64,000 nt of DNA from Schistosoma haematobium (Eukaryota; Platyhelminthes; Trematoda; Strigeidida; Schistosomatidae), in NCBI RefSeq assembly GCF_000699445.3, contig NC_067196.1, forward strand, positions 85,178,364-85,242,363, read 5' to 3'. Below, in pieces: positions 45,543-58,832 of the stretch (its first letter is position 1; each line of letters starts with the position of its first letter). A program made the position numbers and the translations under genes. A model generated the notes under the pieces. The model saw only the letters and a program-made list of their open reading frames with translations. It did no database searches and was not told the DNA's origin.

Positions 45543-46570
45543 GTAAGCTGCATATATATAATATACTTCTAGACCTAATAACTAGTAAGAAGTATAAAGG
45601 ATTTTGGATATTGTCGTATTTTCACAGTTGAAATCTGGAAGCGCTGGATGATCGTTTCAACCTAGTATGGGACTCCTCAAAGGTGCTTATCCACAACCCC
45701 GCACTTGGGCATCGAACCCAGGACCTTCTGTCTCGCACACGAATGCTTAATCTTTAGATTAGTAAGCCACCATCCAATGGTGTTAATCTATAAATCCAAT
45801 CAATCCATAATCTTGCACTTATATATAATTACTCAATATGAGCATATGCTGTATCAGTCAGTCATAGGCTATATAGAGCCTGACACATGTATACATCGAT
45901 TTGAGTCCCCACACCAGATCAGCATAGTGATACGAAATTGTCAAGACATGTCAGAGTAGTAGAAGCTTTGATACTACAATCATGGTAGGAAAGATTAGTT
46001 ATAGACAATATGGTTTGAGAAAGAAATAATTTGAGGAATAAAAAATATGAGATGGTTTTTATCGTAGAATTCAAGGGAAAATAACGAGTGAATATATCTA
46101 CACTATTCTGAACAAAATCATCCAATGTCTCTAGTAATTGGTCACAATTATCTCTCGAACCCTAACCAGGTAGATTGGACCTAACAACACTGATCGGTCG
46201 AGTAGTCAATAATATCATTGTACTAATGTTACATTTTTGTTTGACCGCTCCTTGGGTTTACATTGGCTGATTGATTACATCTCATTGAAAAATAATACAT
46301 GAAATAAGGGAAATTACGAATAAGGTAAAGAAATTTTGTTTTGAGAAATAGGAATTTCTTATATGATCAATACTTTTGAGTGATGCTACATTCACTTAAT
46401 TTTCTTTCGATTTAATACTCATGACATCACACGATCACGATTATGTAGGATATAATGTTCACTGCATTGTTTAGATATTTTTCGTCATATGATGAACAAG
46501 ATGTAATTAAATAATTTTCTTAGTCTTTCCTTCTTATATTGTTTCTTTCTTTTGTTATACTGAATTTTAG
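45543..46570 (+). other. EI24 intron 1
   Basis: Holds an HHR-SINE remnant at 45625-45785 (minus) and a short piece resembling the 3' tail of the RTE-like family at about 45850-45955; otherwise nothing recognised. Confidence 0.75.
45625..45785 (-). mobile_element. Degraded HHR-SINE, minus strand
   Basis: The + strand reads atctggaagcgctgg (tail), a broken hammerhead, then a tRNA-like head in reverse (gcatcgaacccagg is the reverse of the B box). The complete order is present, but with a mutated ribozyme core. Confidence 0.65.
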
Positions 46571-46625
46571 GTGTTAGCCATAATCTCGTATTTATTTTCC
46601 CTAATTCCACTAACCCCATCACTTG
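46571..46625 (+). CDS. EI24: EI24-like protein, exon 2
   Basis: A 55-nt exon between ...gaattttag and GTAAGT. It encodes VLAIISYLFSLIPLTPSL and one base of a split Gly/Val codon. It completes the first hydrophobic segment begun in exon 1 and was identified only by phase and splice sites, so it is less certain on its own. Confidence 0.75.
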
Positions 46626-48817
46626 GTAAGTAATTATGATGTTTACTTCGAAAATAAAAAAAAGAATTATGTAATATAACGTAGAGAAATCGAATACAGA
46701 TTTGTGGGCTTCAGTTTGAGTCTTATACAATATGTATGAGGTGAGATTGTATATGCTGTCTGATTGGCATTCTCTCTGTACTAATATATGTGATGTAGCA
46801 ACTTGATCCGATGCATATATTTGTTGGGTTCTATCGTTGCCTATGGCTAACTGGTTGTCAGATTGGCAAACATTGAACTGAGTAGAACGGAGCTTAAACT
46901 GAATACGGAATGGTGAAAATTTTCGAATGTTTCAACCACTAAATACGTTGCGTTTATCTTCCTCTTACCGATGATTTTCACAAAATATGTTTTGTTAAAT
47001 AAGTCAAGTAATGAAATTAAAGTTATTCTGTACGGTAAACGTTATTTGTATCTCTTTCCTTGGCTTTATGTTGTGTCAAATAGATGCAAATTTAATGTGC
47101 AGTCTTATTATGACTGTCTTACTTTACACTTTTGTGTTTCTGATTAATTAGGTTAATCGGTTTGATGGAAATGATCCTTCTAATTATTCACTGATAAATG
47201 TGATTTTGAACATAGTGTATAGTGTTTCAAGTTCTATATTTTTTCATTCGATGTTTCGGTAATACGAATACCTTTGTAGGAGAATTACTTGGGGTTTGGT
47301 CTTGGTTCGAGTGACGTAAGAATATGTGTTTGATGATTATTAGACCACACTCCGAAGATAATTAAATCCTAATGTGTTGTGTTGAAAAAAAAAGCCTCGT
47401 GTTTTAGAAGTGCTACCGGGATCTGTCAAAAAACGCTTATTTATCTATCACTTTTTATCCTGGAAATATGTTCAAATTCCTTCAACTCGAAAAATTTTAT
47501 TCTTAACGATTGATGCTCAAGTTCATACTATGTAAATGATCAATTCCAAACCGTTTTCGATTAAATCATCACCATCAGTACTGACAACAAATAAACTCTT
47601 CTCCGTTAAAATTTATTCTCACAATTGTTGATAATTAGGATCCAGCATAAATCTTAAGTTATGTTCATTGAGCTTCGTCATAGTTGTTTAGTACATAACA
47701 CAATGCTTTATATACACTTATTGTTTCTTTTTTCACATATCATGAAAATCACATTACGGCATGCATGTTTTATGCGACTATTATTTTGCACTTTTATTTA
47801 TTTTTGACGATAAATTTCTGTGCTCTTTTAGAGTTGAGCAAATATGAATCCTCGACTTCTAACCACTAAGTTACAGGTTCGAACCTTATTCCACCAACTT
47901 AGATTTACACAGCCGTGTAGTGTCGTTAGCCCAGACAATTAGAGTGTGACTTATACCCAGTGAATGAGTTAATGAAAAATAAATTTACTTTGATTTGGGT
48001 TTGAGCGCTAACTTCTGTTATATACAATACGTTATTCATATGTATCCACGCTTTGTTTTTTCGTGCTATATTTCTAATTGGTTCTAGGAGACACATAATC
48101 ATTAGTCGAAGACACTAGTTCATCCTAACTGAAATCAGTGTGTATGAAGTGGATGCACCAAACGTCCAATTTTTCGTAGGTGACAAACGTTATGTGATAT
48201 AACATCATTACATCTATTATTATCCCGGTTTTGTGGAAATTTGATTTCATAGTTTACACCACAAACTGATTTTATTTAGACAAATATTGAATACGGACTT
48301 ATTGGTCTTAAGACTAAGCTCTGGCTGCGAAACATGAGGGTTCTGAGTTTGATTTTTAATTAGGTCGTAAATGGGAGCAAATGAACAATCCCAACCGTTC
48401 AGTGCTTTCTAGTTCCAATGACTGTTCAACTCAAGTCAACGCGCAGTGTTAATCATAAAGTTACTAAATATATCTTGCTTTTTTGGAACCTGTTTTGATC
48501 CCTTTTCGTATTATTATTGTTACTAATTCTCTTCTATATTTCCGTTATTGTTTATGCTCACTCTTTTTAAGCTATGGTATTTTGAATGTTTATGTCATTG
48601 TTCGATGTATCAAGTTGTTTTTATCTCTCTGTGGAGGTTGGCTGTTTCCATAAATTTATATCAAACACAAATCTCAATTTAGTATTTTTCTGTCAAAGTT
48701 CATATATCTGTAGGTGTGTGGATAAATCGGAGCATGATAAACCCATTTTTAACCCACTTTTCTTATTGTTCTTTGTCAATTACTCTTGAATTCACTATTT
48801 TCTTCTCTCTCTGTCAG
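46626..48817 (+). other. EI24 intron 2
   Basis: 2.2 kb of AT-rich sequence without a recognisable repeat or exon. A ggttcgaacc palindrome at about 47875 is not accompanied by a correctly ordered A box. Confidence 0.65.
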
Positions 48818-48930
48818 TATCATGGTTCGAGTCTTCACGTTTCTGTCACTTCGTCCATCGATTATTCTCATGCAGTGTACACATAGCATTGCTTTTATTT
48901 ATGGAGTTAGTCAATCTTTTGTACTTGAAA
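48818..48930 (+). CDS. EI24: EI24-like protein, exon 3
   Basis: 113 nt between ...ctctgtcag and GTAAGTA. It reads (V)SWFESSRFCHFVHRLFS, then CSVHIALLLFMELVNLLYLK. The SW.E....IF...W..PLF.L...VN pattern of EI24 is followed loosely, with conserved Trp-x-Glu and Val-Asn positions. A second hydrophobic segment is present. Confidence 0.8.
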
Positions 48931-49801
48931 GTAAGTATAGTTAAGTTTTATCATTCTCTTATTCCGAAAATGTATCGTCATAATTGGAACCATAGTAAAT
49001 TAACCAAATTACATTTTTGAGTTTAGTATACCAATCGGATACAGATTGAATGTACGTTGAAGCATTCCTAACTTCCCTTATCAATATATTGGGTACCACT
49101 ATGAATCACTTTTTGTGCCTATTGCTTAACTCGAATATGATCTAATCGTTAATGATGTGGGGTAAATATAGATCCTACTTCGTATATGTTCTGTCGACAA
49201 ATCCCGTTAATAACAACATAAATATAAAAAGTCGAATACGAGTGTTTCGGATATTTATGTTTCATAAATTCATTTCGGCAAACAGAAAAATAGCTGAGAA
49301 GCAAAGAAAACAGATATACCTACTTAAAATACTACTCATTACAAACATTAATGTAACTCAAAGTAAATAATTCATAGTGCGACAACTAGATAAGCGTCAG
49401 ACGCATAAACACACACAAAGACAAAGATATTTGGCGGGGGGGGTACGTTTACCGAAGGTTACAACTTCCTATGAAAAGAAAGTAAAAATAGCTCAGTAGT
49501 CATATGCCATCCGAGTTGTTAAATTCTGTCCAGAAGTTAAAATAAATCACGTGTAATAACACAGAAGCTGCTACAACCAGTTTCCCCTTGGAATACAGGA
49601 ATTTAACGAAAACATGACCGTGTTCAAAGGTAAATTGCGCTTCATTTTAATGTATGTGCTAGTGATGTTGTTGATAATAATAATAAAGGCTTCATGATGC
49701 AACTATCCAGCTCAAAAACCACAAATCTTTTGAAATTCTGATCTTGGGATACAAATTTTTTAAAATAATTTTGACATAAAATTTCTTTTTATTGTACACA
49801 G
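48931..49801 (+). other. EI24 intron 3
   Basis: 0.87 kb; a short G run at about 49436 is the only notable feature. No exon or repeat was recognised. Confidence 0.65.
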
Positions 49802-50008
49802 AAAATATGCGATCGTATAACCTTGTTATCCATGACTAAAGAATATCGGTATATTCAAAGAACTACTACACGATGTTGTATACTTTTTACTGGTTTGTCA
49901 AAATTTTCTGCTAATGATCGTTCAAATGTTTTCTTAAACTCTGCAATCGGTGGTACAATCATGGATCGTTTATATACACTAATCTTTTTTATGATATTTC
50001 AATTACAA
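49802..50008 (+). CDS. EI24: EI24-like protein, exon 4
   Basis: 69 codons, phase 0 on both sides (acceptor ...ttgtacacag, donor GTAGGT). It runs from KICDRITLLSMTKEYRYIQR to IGGTIMDRLYTLIFFMIFQL. The final block matches the part of EI24 in which a cytosolic loop leads into the third membrane segment (I-D-L-F--L-Q-L). The family's proline-rich loop is replaced by a 30-residue Ser/Asn loop. Confidence 0.82.
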
Positions 50009-52271
50009 GTAGGTCGGATATTCCAGATTTCAGTGTTTTTTTATTAGTTCCTTTGTGTGTATCTTTTTGATGTCACTGTTTTTATTGGCTGTTAACTCGT
50101 TATTAATATGTGACTGATGGCGTTAGTCTCTTCTGACTAATGATTACTATATACGGTATTTTAGCTGAGTGGCTAAAAATAGTACACTTCATTATATCCT
50201 ACGGATTTCTGTTACCGGCTGTAGAACCTGAAAAGTATGTAGCTATGATAAACTAAGAACCACTTGCAAAATGCTATGTGTGACCAGCCTCGAACATTTG
50301 TCCTTTGGACGTTTTGGTCGAGATCACTGTTAGTTCAGTTTATCTTTCGAGTACCTAAAGAAAACGAATCATCATTTCATGGTGTTGGTGACCAGGAAGT
50401 AACAACTGACCACATACCTCTTAAAGAATTCGAAATTATCCTGTTCACGATCAAATTCTAGTTAAATAGCTTGACTTCTAGTCATTAATAGGCAGATTTG
50501 AATTCAACTCAATCTACTTCAATAAAAGCAGCTGAGTGGTATTCATATCGCTTATGCATACTCACACACAACTAGTGTAACTCAGAACCAGTTTCATAAA
50601 CCTGTATCTGACTGATTTCTCAGATTAAAATTATTGAAGTGAATACTATACTAATACACTGGACCATTAAAAAGTCACCAAATGAAAAGTCCACATTGTG
50701 CCGATCAAAAACCTAATATAACAAGTCCAAGAAATGGTTCTATTTTCTAATGAGTAGATACATATTTATAAATGATTACTTTTGCATGTGATTTAGCCCA
50801 ATAAATTTCCTCTTTCATTCTCCATCTTCTCACTCAGTAGCCGGTTGGAAGGTTGGGGATAGAGTTTGTGTATCAGTATCAGTCTCGGACACCGTGGGTC
50901 ATAATAAATATTTTTTTGTTTTTAAAGAGGATTGTTAGACTAATGCTCGATTTATTGCGAGAATTCTTGTGTTGAGTTTGGAAAACTGATCAATAATAGT
51001 TATGCAAATTAAATATGGGCATGTAACCGTCTAAAATCTCCGCAAAATCGCATCACTAATGACTAGTTTTTGGATTTGCGACTAAAGAACCTTATGAAAA
51101 TCTGTTGAAGAGCATATTTTTTGTCCACATACCTTTATTTCAACTCAGTATTAGTTAACTGATATTTTACATGCTGCGGTATTTGAATGTCCTCAGTTCA
51201 ATCACATGTAATGATGGATACATATTGCAGAAAAATCCAGAATCCAAATGAAAAAGACATTCAGTACTCATTTCTTTTTTCAGTTATCCTCTATCTTGTG
51301 TCACTTCTCGATGAAAATTGTTTCTAAGGTCCTAACACAATCACCTCAATAAATATGCCAATACAAAATTTTATATAGAGATTACGGTTTCTGTGTTTAC
51401 AGTGCGTTTATGTAAGTGTACCTTGTATTTCGTTATCTTCTATGAAATGTGAAACGGTCGGAAAATGCGATATTTTCCAACATTTCCATCATTTAGAAAT
51501 AGTTTGACTCAAACTCACATTGTTAATGGCTGACTCACAAAAACACTTCAAGATTTTTTCTGTTAATACCAGTATCGTCTGTCGAAGGCACTCGTGGATA
51601 AAATACAGTTGTTCTCGACTAGAAGCCTGTTAGTCTGTTAGAGCTGCGAAGTTGGTTTGCTAAACTTTCCTTATTTTCTCAATTATTGGAATCTAGGTTA
51701 ATGAATAGTTAGATGGTGGAGTAGGGCGGGGTAGGGAGGCAGTAGATAACATCTGCGTTGTGGATGTTCTGTCCTAATAAATCCAGTTCTTCTAACTACA
51801 TAACGGAGTTTATGCGCAACGATGATATAAGATTGTATAGTTTTAATACTACAATTATTAACATTATTGCACCAAAATTTAACTTGTCAATCTTGCTGAT
51901 AAAATTCATCATATTCAATGTGATAATTTTGAATACGATTAAGATATCTCATTTTTCCAGTCAGTCACAACACAAAACCGGGTGCGTGCGTATATTGGTT
52001 CAAGTTGCTATACCCCATTAGCACAGAGACGAAATCGGTGGTAACAGTATTAGTGGAATAAAAAAGAAATTTTGAGGGATTATGAAGGTTAGAATTTGGG
52101 GGAAAACAAACAATGGATTCACCTGCTCCATTGCAAGCGAATTTGAGAGTTGTTGATCCCATATTCAACTGCTTATATCGCCTCCAAATTTTCCACTCTT
52201 GAACATCGATTTCTAACTGTATTATTAATTTGTTTTTGTGATTGTCGTTGATTTGTTTTTACGTTTTCTAG
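50009..52271 (+). other. EI24 intron 4
   Basis: 2.3 kb. A short copy of the tail-like sequence cagtcagtcacaacacaaaa...ttggttcaagttgc occurs at 51955-52020, related to the 3' ends at 35585 and 59845. Nothing else was recognised; a 50200-50450 stretch is mixed in base composition and unassigned. Confidence 0.65.
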
Positions 52272-52389
52272 TGGAGTTTATTGGCTACATTGTCAGCAAA
52301 TTACTGGATTGGTCACGTGATCAACGCTTTCTCTGTTGCTTTCTTGTATGCATGTTATGCATTTGAATATCGTTGGCGACAAGTTGCCG
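52272..52389 (+). CDS. EI24: EI24-like protein, exon 5
   Basis: It encodes WSLLATLSANYWIGHVINAF, then SVAFLYACYAFEYRWRQVA and one base of a split Gly codon. FEYRW (residues 295-299) is the strongest EI24 signature in the gene, preceded by the Leu/Tyr-rich membrane segment (LLYSLYCFEYRW in vertebrates). Confidence 0.92.
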
Positions 52390-52539
52390 GTAATTTAAAC
52401 GTTTTAGTTTTCTTGAGGTTGTTATCTTCGTACATACGAACTGTTATGAATTGACTGATCTATCAAGACCTTGTTTCTGCCTCTGTCCTCAGCTATTTTC
52501 CAGCTTATATTGCTATATGATACGCTGGCTGACATCGTC

Positions 52540-52700
52540 ATTGTAAGTTGGATAAAAAGTTTATCGAGTAAGAGGTTGTTGGCTTGAGTCATGTTGGTAG
52601 GTGTAGACTTCCTGATTTTGGGCCTAATCAGCAGTCAGAAAGGTTATGTGATGGCATGACGCAAAACTGGTCTCAATTGTACAGTTTCATTTATTCTCCA
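52540..52700 (+). mobile_element. Short RTE-like 3'-end fragment
   Basis: SHVGRCRLPDFGPNQQ and the following bases match the copies at 35795-36139 and 60060-60398. Confidence 0.6.
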
Positions 52701-52929
52701 TCTTCATATTTTAAGTGTAATGTCATTCCACACTCTTCACTGTTTGATCTGATTTGTTCCTTTTAAACTATCTCATGGTCAACTAGGTTTTTTGATGCAT
52801 TTTTAGTTGGGTCACGTGATTAAGTTGTGCTGTTTAGTTTGTAAAAAGCGTTGGTAGTGTGTAGTTTGCTTCAAAATTAATTTGAAGCTACTTTTTTTAA
52901 ACTTATGGTTATAGTTGTGAATTTAGATC

Positions 52930-53015
52930 GGTGGCTCTGTGGTTAGGGTTTTTAACTTTTAGTCCTATATCCATGGTTCGAACCCTATTCCAGCTACTCC
53001 AGTCTGAACAATCTG
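52930..53015 (+). repeat. tRNA-like SINE relic
   Basis: The A-box-like ggtggctctgtggttaggg and the exact B box ggttcgaaccc lie 40 bp apart in the right order. A cloverleaf does not close (the T stem mismatches), so this is a SINE head and probably not a working tRNA gene. Confidence 0.5.
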
Positions 53016-53374
53016 ATAGTATCACTATCCTTCACACGAAAAGTACGACTTTTGACCAACCACACAGGTCTGTAGTTGGTAAGTGGGATAATACTATCTT
53101 ATTGTAGTCAAAATTAGTTTCTCTACTTTAGTACTCATCTTGTTACTCTCTCTCCTCTTGTTGTAATGATGTGAAGTGTACTAGTGTGGACTGATGCATT
53201 CTCCTGTCTTTATTCTACATTGAGGATGACTTACGCGGTAAGTAACATTGTATAACACATTATTACAGAGATAAAATTATATGTATTGAAAGAAGAAATT
53301 GTCATTGAATAATACCTTTTGTATGTTAATTTTTTAATCGGTCTTCATTATTTCTTGTTCTAAACCTTCATTAG

Positions 53375-53745
53375 GCACTACCTTTGAAGGATTTTTAGGA
53401 AGAATTGTTGATAATTGGACGTATTTCCTCGGATACGGTCTACCACTTGGTTGTGCATCTATTGTATTCCCACATTTTATTGGTTGGGGTGGTGTAATTC
53501 TTGCAATAGGTTATCCAGTTCTTGTAATTGGTGCATTAGGTAGTCGTTGGCGTCCATTTGATGTGAATATTAATGTGAAAGATGAATGGAAATTATTTCA
53601 TTTATTACGTTATTGTTTAATTATTTCACTTCGACCAGCATTATGGGTTTCTAATTTAGTTGTACAAACGACTGCATGGTTTGTTTATCAATTTTGGTTT
53701 CGACAAAATTATCCAATTACCAATGATGGAAGTCGTCAATTTTGA
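53375..53745 (+). CDS. EI24: EI24-like protein, last exon
   Basis: It completes the Gly codon and encodes TTFEGFLGRIVDNWTYFLGY, GLPLGCASIVFPHFIGWGGV, ILAIGYPVLVIGALGSRW and a final hydrophilic/hydrophobic stretch to a TGA at 53743-53745. N-W-x-Y-F-x-G-[YF]-G-L-P-L is the second diagnostic EI24 block and agrees with the family in order and spacing. The six exons give 426 residues (1281 nt including stop) with every phase closing. No ER-retrieval motif of the classical kind is seen at the carboxy end. Confidence 0.93.
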
Positions 53746-55099
53746 ATATTTATTAGTATATTCATTGGATTGTTAACTTCAATTTATTTCTAGAGGTTAG
53801 ATTTTCGGTTGAAGAATCATAAAAAAAAAGTTACATCACATTTTCGATGCATAATAATATATACTTTCAATGACATGATCGTTATGCAAAGATGTTTCAA
53901 TGTTCATTAATTAATTACTATGTTTAATGAACACTTTTAATTTGAAGCTTGTAACAATTACAAATTGTAATCATTAAAACACCATTCATTATTTTCTAAT
54001 TCTATTTTGGATTTTATTTTGTTCTCAGATATAATAATGAGTTAAATGAATATAATTTTATTGTTTTGTCACTTTGTCACCACACTGTCTTGTATGTTTA
54101 TTCACAGTTGAATTTCTAACTCACTTTGGTGCCAAAGCATTTTACTCTTCATTTCGTTCTTTTTTTTTTTTTAAAAAAAGAAGTTTTATTACACGGATCT
54201 ACATAGGTTTATAATCCTTTTTTTTCAATTGTTAATAGCTGAGTATTAGTATTGTAACAGTAGTAGTAGTAGTAGTGCTTACATAAAGACAGAGAAAGTA
54301 AATGATTAACTCATTTACCAGGTATACGATTTCGTATATTTGATTTCGAAAGGCTCTATAATTGTAAGAGCTAGTGATATACTACTACTCAACTGTTTAA
54401 ATCGAAGTGTAAGTGAAATGGGATTTAAACCCCGTGACCTAGGTATTGAAAATTTAACACCTTAACCTACTGTAACTATCACTCCATGTAAGACATCCCT
54501 AAGAAAAAAAAACTGAACTTCTTGACTGTACTTGTTAATATCAGAGAGTGTAATCATCAATAATGTTTAGTTAGTTATATTTTCTATTTGAACATTTTCA
54601 TTTGTTTAATTGCTTATTATTTTTTAGTTTAATTTTTTGCTTTAATTATTTTTCTTTTGTTTGTTACAAATTTACATCATTTCTTAGTGTGTATGATTTA
54701 TCCATCATACAGGAATACAACAAGAAGGATAGTAGTAAATCATTTTCCCCTTAAAATAATCGTCAATTCTACTCATTGTAGTCTAATATATAAATATCAT
54801 GTATATTGATGGAAGAATTATACTCATTTGTATGTGTTTGTGCTTTGTTTTGTTCTGTTGTCAAGGGGATTCTATCCTATATCGTTGAAATCATGTGTAA
54901 ATCATAATGAGTTGAGCATTATATTTGTATACTGAAAAAAATGTATATTTGTTGTCTTTCGTGTACGTTAGTTTTATATTTCCACCTAATAATTAAAAAA
55001 TAAATTCATTAAGCCGTATATATGTGTTCTTTAGTTTTTATCTTCATCATATATATGAATCCAGAGGATGGTTACTTTTTTTCTCTGATTGAGATCATA

Positions 55100-55280
55100 A
55101 ACCGATTGGTGTTTGACCACCATTGTAAACCTGGAAGCACTGGATGGCCGTTTCATCCTATTGTGAGACTCCTCAGGAGTGTGGATCCACGATCCTGCTC
55201 TCTGGATTCAAATACAGGGCCTTCAGTCTCGCGCATGAACGCTGAACCTCTAGAATATTGAGCCGGCATCTACCGATGTT
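55100..55280 (-). mobile_element. HHR-SINE, minus strand, left member of an inverted pair
   Basis: Near full length in reverse: tail, hammerhead, B-box region and the tRNA-like head ending at about 55280 (gagccggcatctaccgatgttaatgtc). The ribozyme core CTGAGGA and GAAAC survive, but stem I has a mismatch next to the core and stem II ends in G-U pairs, so activity is doubtful. Confidence 0.8.
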
Positions 55281-55284
55281 AATG

Positions 55285-55455
55285 TCTGGCGCGAGACTGA
55301 GAGGTCCTGGGCTCAAATCCCGCGAGGCGGGGTCGTGGATCCGCATTGCCGAGGAGTCTCATAATAGGACGAAACGGCCGTCCAGTTCTTTGAGGTTTTC
55401 CACGGTGGTCTAGCTTCAGTTGACTCGTGATCTCAACTGTTGAAATTACTACAAT
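55285..55455 (+). mobile_element. HHR-SINE, plus strand, right member of an inverted pair
   Basis: It begins within the tRNA-like head (gcgcgagactgagaggtcct) and continues with a B box (gggctcaaatcccg), a hammerhead and a tail. The ribozyme core is CCGAGGA (invariant U changed to C), so it is probably dead. Head to head with the preceding copy. Confidence 0.8.
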
Positions 55456-56214
55456 CTCCACAAAACCCCTTCTGATATTGTCTATTTGTTCATATTAAAA
55501 GATGACATTTTTCTTATTGTGAAAGAAAAATAATGACAAATTTTGATTTTCCAAAAAGATAAATCTCATTAAGGAAATGAAGCCAATTATTACAACTGCG
55601 GCACAAAGAGTGATTTCGTTTGAAAAAAATGGTTTTTTTACCCACATATATTATTCTCTAGATATACGAACTTTTAAATTGTTTGTCATTAAATAGCAAT
55701 GCAACCAAGGGATTCTGGCAGTTTTTCTGAAAATTAATTTGGATTTCGATTGTATAAAATGCATGGTGTACGTAGTTGTGTATAATGTTCCTTGAAAAAA
55801 ACAGCAAAGTTCCTATTCTTCAGCCGAACCAAGTAGATTTTAAATTTTCGAATAACGATTTCAACCGCCTCATGTTCACATGAAACCTAATATTACTATT
55901 CTGTTTCGATCATATATTGAAAAAACGCGTGACGTAACAAAATAGATGACTTATTATTCGCTACTTACTTTCGTAATAATTCATTACGCTTTGAATTAGA
56001 CTTATAAACGATTGATACAGTGCACGAAACATATGTACATGTTAGCTTGAAAATAATCTAAATCAATGGTACCTAATTTTCCCCATGCCAATTAATTTCA
56101 TTACCTCGGTTCTGAGCCAAGTTTTGAAATATAGTCATCAGTTTTATGTAAAAGTATACATTAGGGAACAACAACGACAAAGTCACTACAATCAATCCTA
56201 TGCAAACCAAAGGA

Positions 56215-56770
56215 TGAAATAACAAAGGAAGACAAATCAAACATCATCTACAAAATAAATTGTGCCAACTACGAATAACACTACATCGGACAAAACGGAC
56301 GTCCCCTCCAACTTCGCCTACATGATTAATTAGCAGTCAAACGCCATTATACTTCCTCACTTATATCAATACACGTGGACAGCTGCGGACACTCGTTCGA
56401 TTAGAAAAATGTGGAAATCTTGGACAGAGGAAATTCCAAAAACAGCAGGGAATCTTTAGAAGCCTGACACCCAGGTCAATTAGCAATCGATAAGCACATT
56501 GAAATCGATCCAATTTATCAATCAATCAGGAAAATTCTACACATATGGGAACAAAAACCAAACCAATGGGAGACAACCAAAACAATGACAAATTTAAGGT
56601 CAATAAGAACTAATCAACGTCGAGGTGTACAGAACAAGCTGTGAAACGCATATGGAGAAATTCAAACACCACTTCTTCCTGAAGGTTGTGCTGATGATGT
56701 CGTTCAGAAGAACGATGAAAGCTCCACGACTAAACCATCCAGCTCAGAGAACAAAACCCCATCAAAGACG
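56215..56770 (+). mobile_element. Penelope-like element fragment (family C), decayed GIY-YIG and 3' end
   Basis: The plus strand reads NIIYKINCANYE, HYIGQNGRPLQLRLHD and LAVKRHY in order, with stops between them. This is a PLE GIY-YIG nuclease (G-x-x-G-R-P-L-x-x-R-L). The copy ends with the sequence that forms the arms of the inverted repeat at 7124-7367 (cagaagaacgatgaaagctc). It is 500-550 bp long, parallel to 14695-15215. Confidence 0.75.
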
Positions 56771-57359
56771 ACTTTAATGAGTTTCTCACCTATTTTTAGC
56801 CAATCAAAAGACAGTTATTATGAATGAAAAGCTTGTGGAAATTTAAATAATGTTGTCACCGACGTTATGTAATTAATGGATCTTTTGATTTTGTTTTGGT
56901 TATTGTGCCTTTAAGTCAAAGGATCAACGACAAAATCGTCCTAATGGACATAGTTTGTTCATCTTTCCGAATTCCTATAAGTATCCAAACAGCTTTTTGA
57001 GTCCCTACATTGTCCCTAGTTAGAGTAAAGGTTTAGGGTTGGTGTGTTTATTCACAAACTGGCATCAGTTGTAATATAAGTTGCTGCACAGTCATGCGGA
57101 AGAATAGATTTTACACAAAAGTATATGGGGTATCTAGTGAGGTAGTTCAACCAGGTCTGAACTTTTTTCAGGATTAAAAGTTTAGTGTTAGATATAGAGT
57201 CAATCTACATATTATATACAATCTACAGATACAATTAATTATTTGAAACGCTGAGCACAACCACTTTCACTCTACGGCAGTAAAATATAATTTTTCGCTC
57301 TCATTTTGACTGTTTTGAGCGGTACACAAAGGTAATTTTACTCCTCGTCTCAATGCTTC

Positions 57360-57665
57360 GGTTTCTTTTACTCTTCGAGGAACATAGGCAACCCACCTAG
57401 ATTCTCCACCGAACTCTATCCTGGGAAATCCTTTCCAGTTGATATCTATTCATATCATGTCTGCCTCCACTTCTCTACAGTGTGTTCCTTGGTCTTCCCT
57501 TTCCTTCACCTGCACCGCTTCTGGGGTTAGGGCTTACCCTAAGTCCAAGTAAAGGAGCAGGGTTGGGCATACAATCTGCAATCTCATCCCGTAGGAAACA
57601 ACCATGATAAAAAATACTAACCAGGAAAAAAGCAATTTAGACCATTCTATTTCTTGCAAAAATGA
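57360..57665. mobile_element. RTE 5'-end fragment with inverted 3'-coding segment
   Basis: 57360-57530 is the reverse complement of the RTE carboxy-terminal coding end (minus: NWKGFPRIEF). 57550-57665 matches the + oriented 5'-UTR-like stretch of the old RTE copy (gggttgggcat, catcccgtag, aaacaacc, ctaacca). The same two pieces in the same order occur at 38259-38530. Confidence 0.7.
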
Positions 57666-58832
57666 GGGAATCACATTATTGGTTCTGAGTGGTTTATAGC
57701 TGAATTATATTTTTGCTCAGTTTCTATCGAAATTCATAGACGTATTTATCAGTGATACCGCTAAAATGGGTAAAATAATATTTATTTCATCAACTCTCCG
57801 GTGGTATATTACCAAATTCTATGGCGTTCTCTAATGAACAAAGTTGTTCAGTTAAACAACGGAAATATGATTAGTTGTATTGCTGTTTGTGTTAAGATAC
57901 AGCGTAGTTTATCTAGCGAGTAAATAAAAGATCTAAAAAGGATACGTAAGTAAAGATAATTACCAGTTTATTCCCATTTTATTGTTACTTTCATCACTAA
58001 CTATTTATATATTAGCTATGTTCTGCATATCAATGAAACATTTTCTTTTGTATGGCTTCCTTTCATGCTTACATAATGATTTTATTATGTTAAATAAAGA
58101 ATAATGCAATAAATTTACAAATGAATCATATGTCATCGAACATATTTCTCACTGATTCCTAATATATTTCAAATGAACTTTTATTAAATACAAAATCAGT
58201 GACAAATTAATTGTTGGTCAATTTCTATTGATTCCCTAAGAAATCAGTGCAAAGATCTCAATCCTAAAGGAGGTCAATCGTTATCTGAATAGCCTAGTTG
58301 TAATATCTCCCACTGTAATATTCAATAACGTGGGTTGAAATCTCACAGAAGGTTGAAATTCTCTTAGGATTGATGAATGCTAACTAATACGAGGCTTGGA
58401 TCAATAATACATACCTATTGATTGACTTCAACCGCATAATATCAAAATAAAATGCATGGAACTTCAAGACATTTGATATCATCTTAAACTATTTGATAAG
58501 TGGCTGTGAATAAAATTCAATCTTAATGTAAACATCCAGAGCTAATAAATAAAAGGTAATTGATAAGTTGTTTTACTTTTCAGCAACTCAACTGTCATAG
58601 TGATATATCTGCTAACATTTTTTTAAAAATTGAATCAACGACAATCAAACGTGAAGAACGGAACAATATTGCGAATATTTAATTTGTTTACTAATCAGTA
58701 GTATAAAAATGTTTTCTAAAAAAAACAGACCAGTATCAATAGCATATACGAGAAAAATTACTGTAAATTTTTTAAAATGATTACTATGAGGTCAAGTATT
58801 TCAGGGTATATAAGCGATAAAAGCGCTAAAGT

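Larger units (their letters stand above)
52390..53374 (+). other. EI24 intron 5
   Basis: About 1 kb, with an RTE-like 3'-end fragment (52540-52700) and a tRNA-like SINE relic (52930-53010). Confidence 0.75.
53746..58832. other. Convergent intergenic region between EI24 (+) and the Ly6-like gene (-)
   Basis: 5 kb with a GTA-repeat microsatellite (about 54258-54275), an HHR-SINE inverted pair (55100-55455), a PLE family C copy (56215-56770) and an RTE 5'-end fragment (57360-57665). No exon was recognised. A tRNA-like relic may lie at about 54420-54485. Confidence 0.65.

Noticed and set aside
47860..47900. A ggttcgaacc site resembling a Pol III B box
   Set aside because: The matching A-box-like sequence lies on the wrong side for either strand; the decamer is palindromic and probably a chance match.
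52930..53015. A possible tRNA gene (A and B boxes present)
   Set aside because: The T stem and acceptor stem do not pair; it is better explained as a SINE head.
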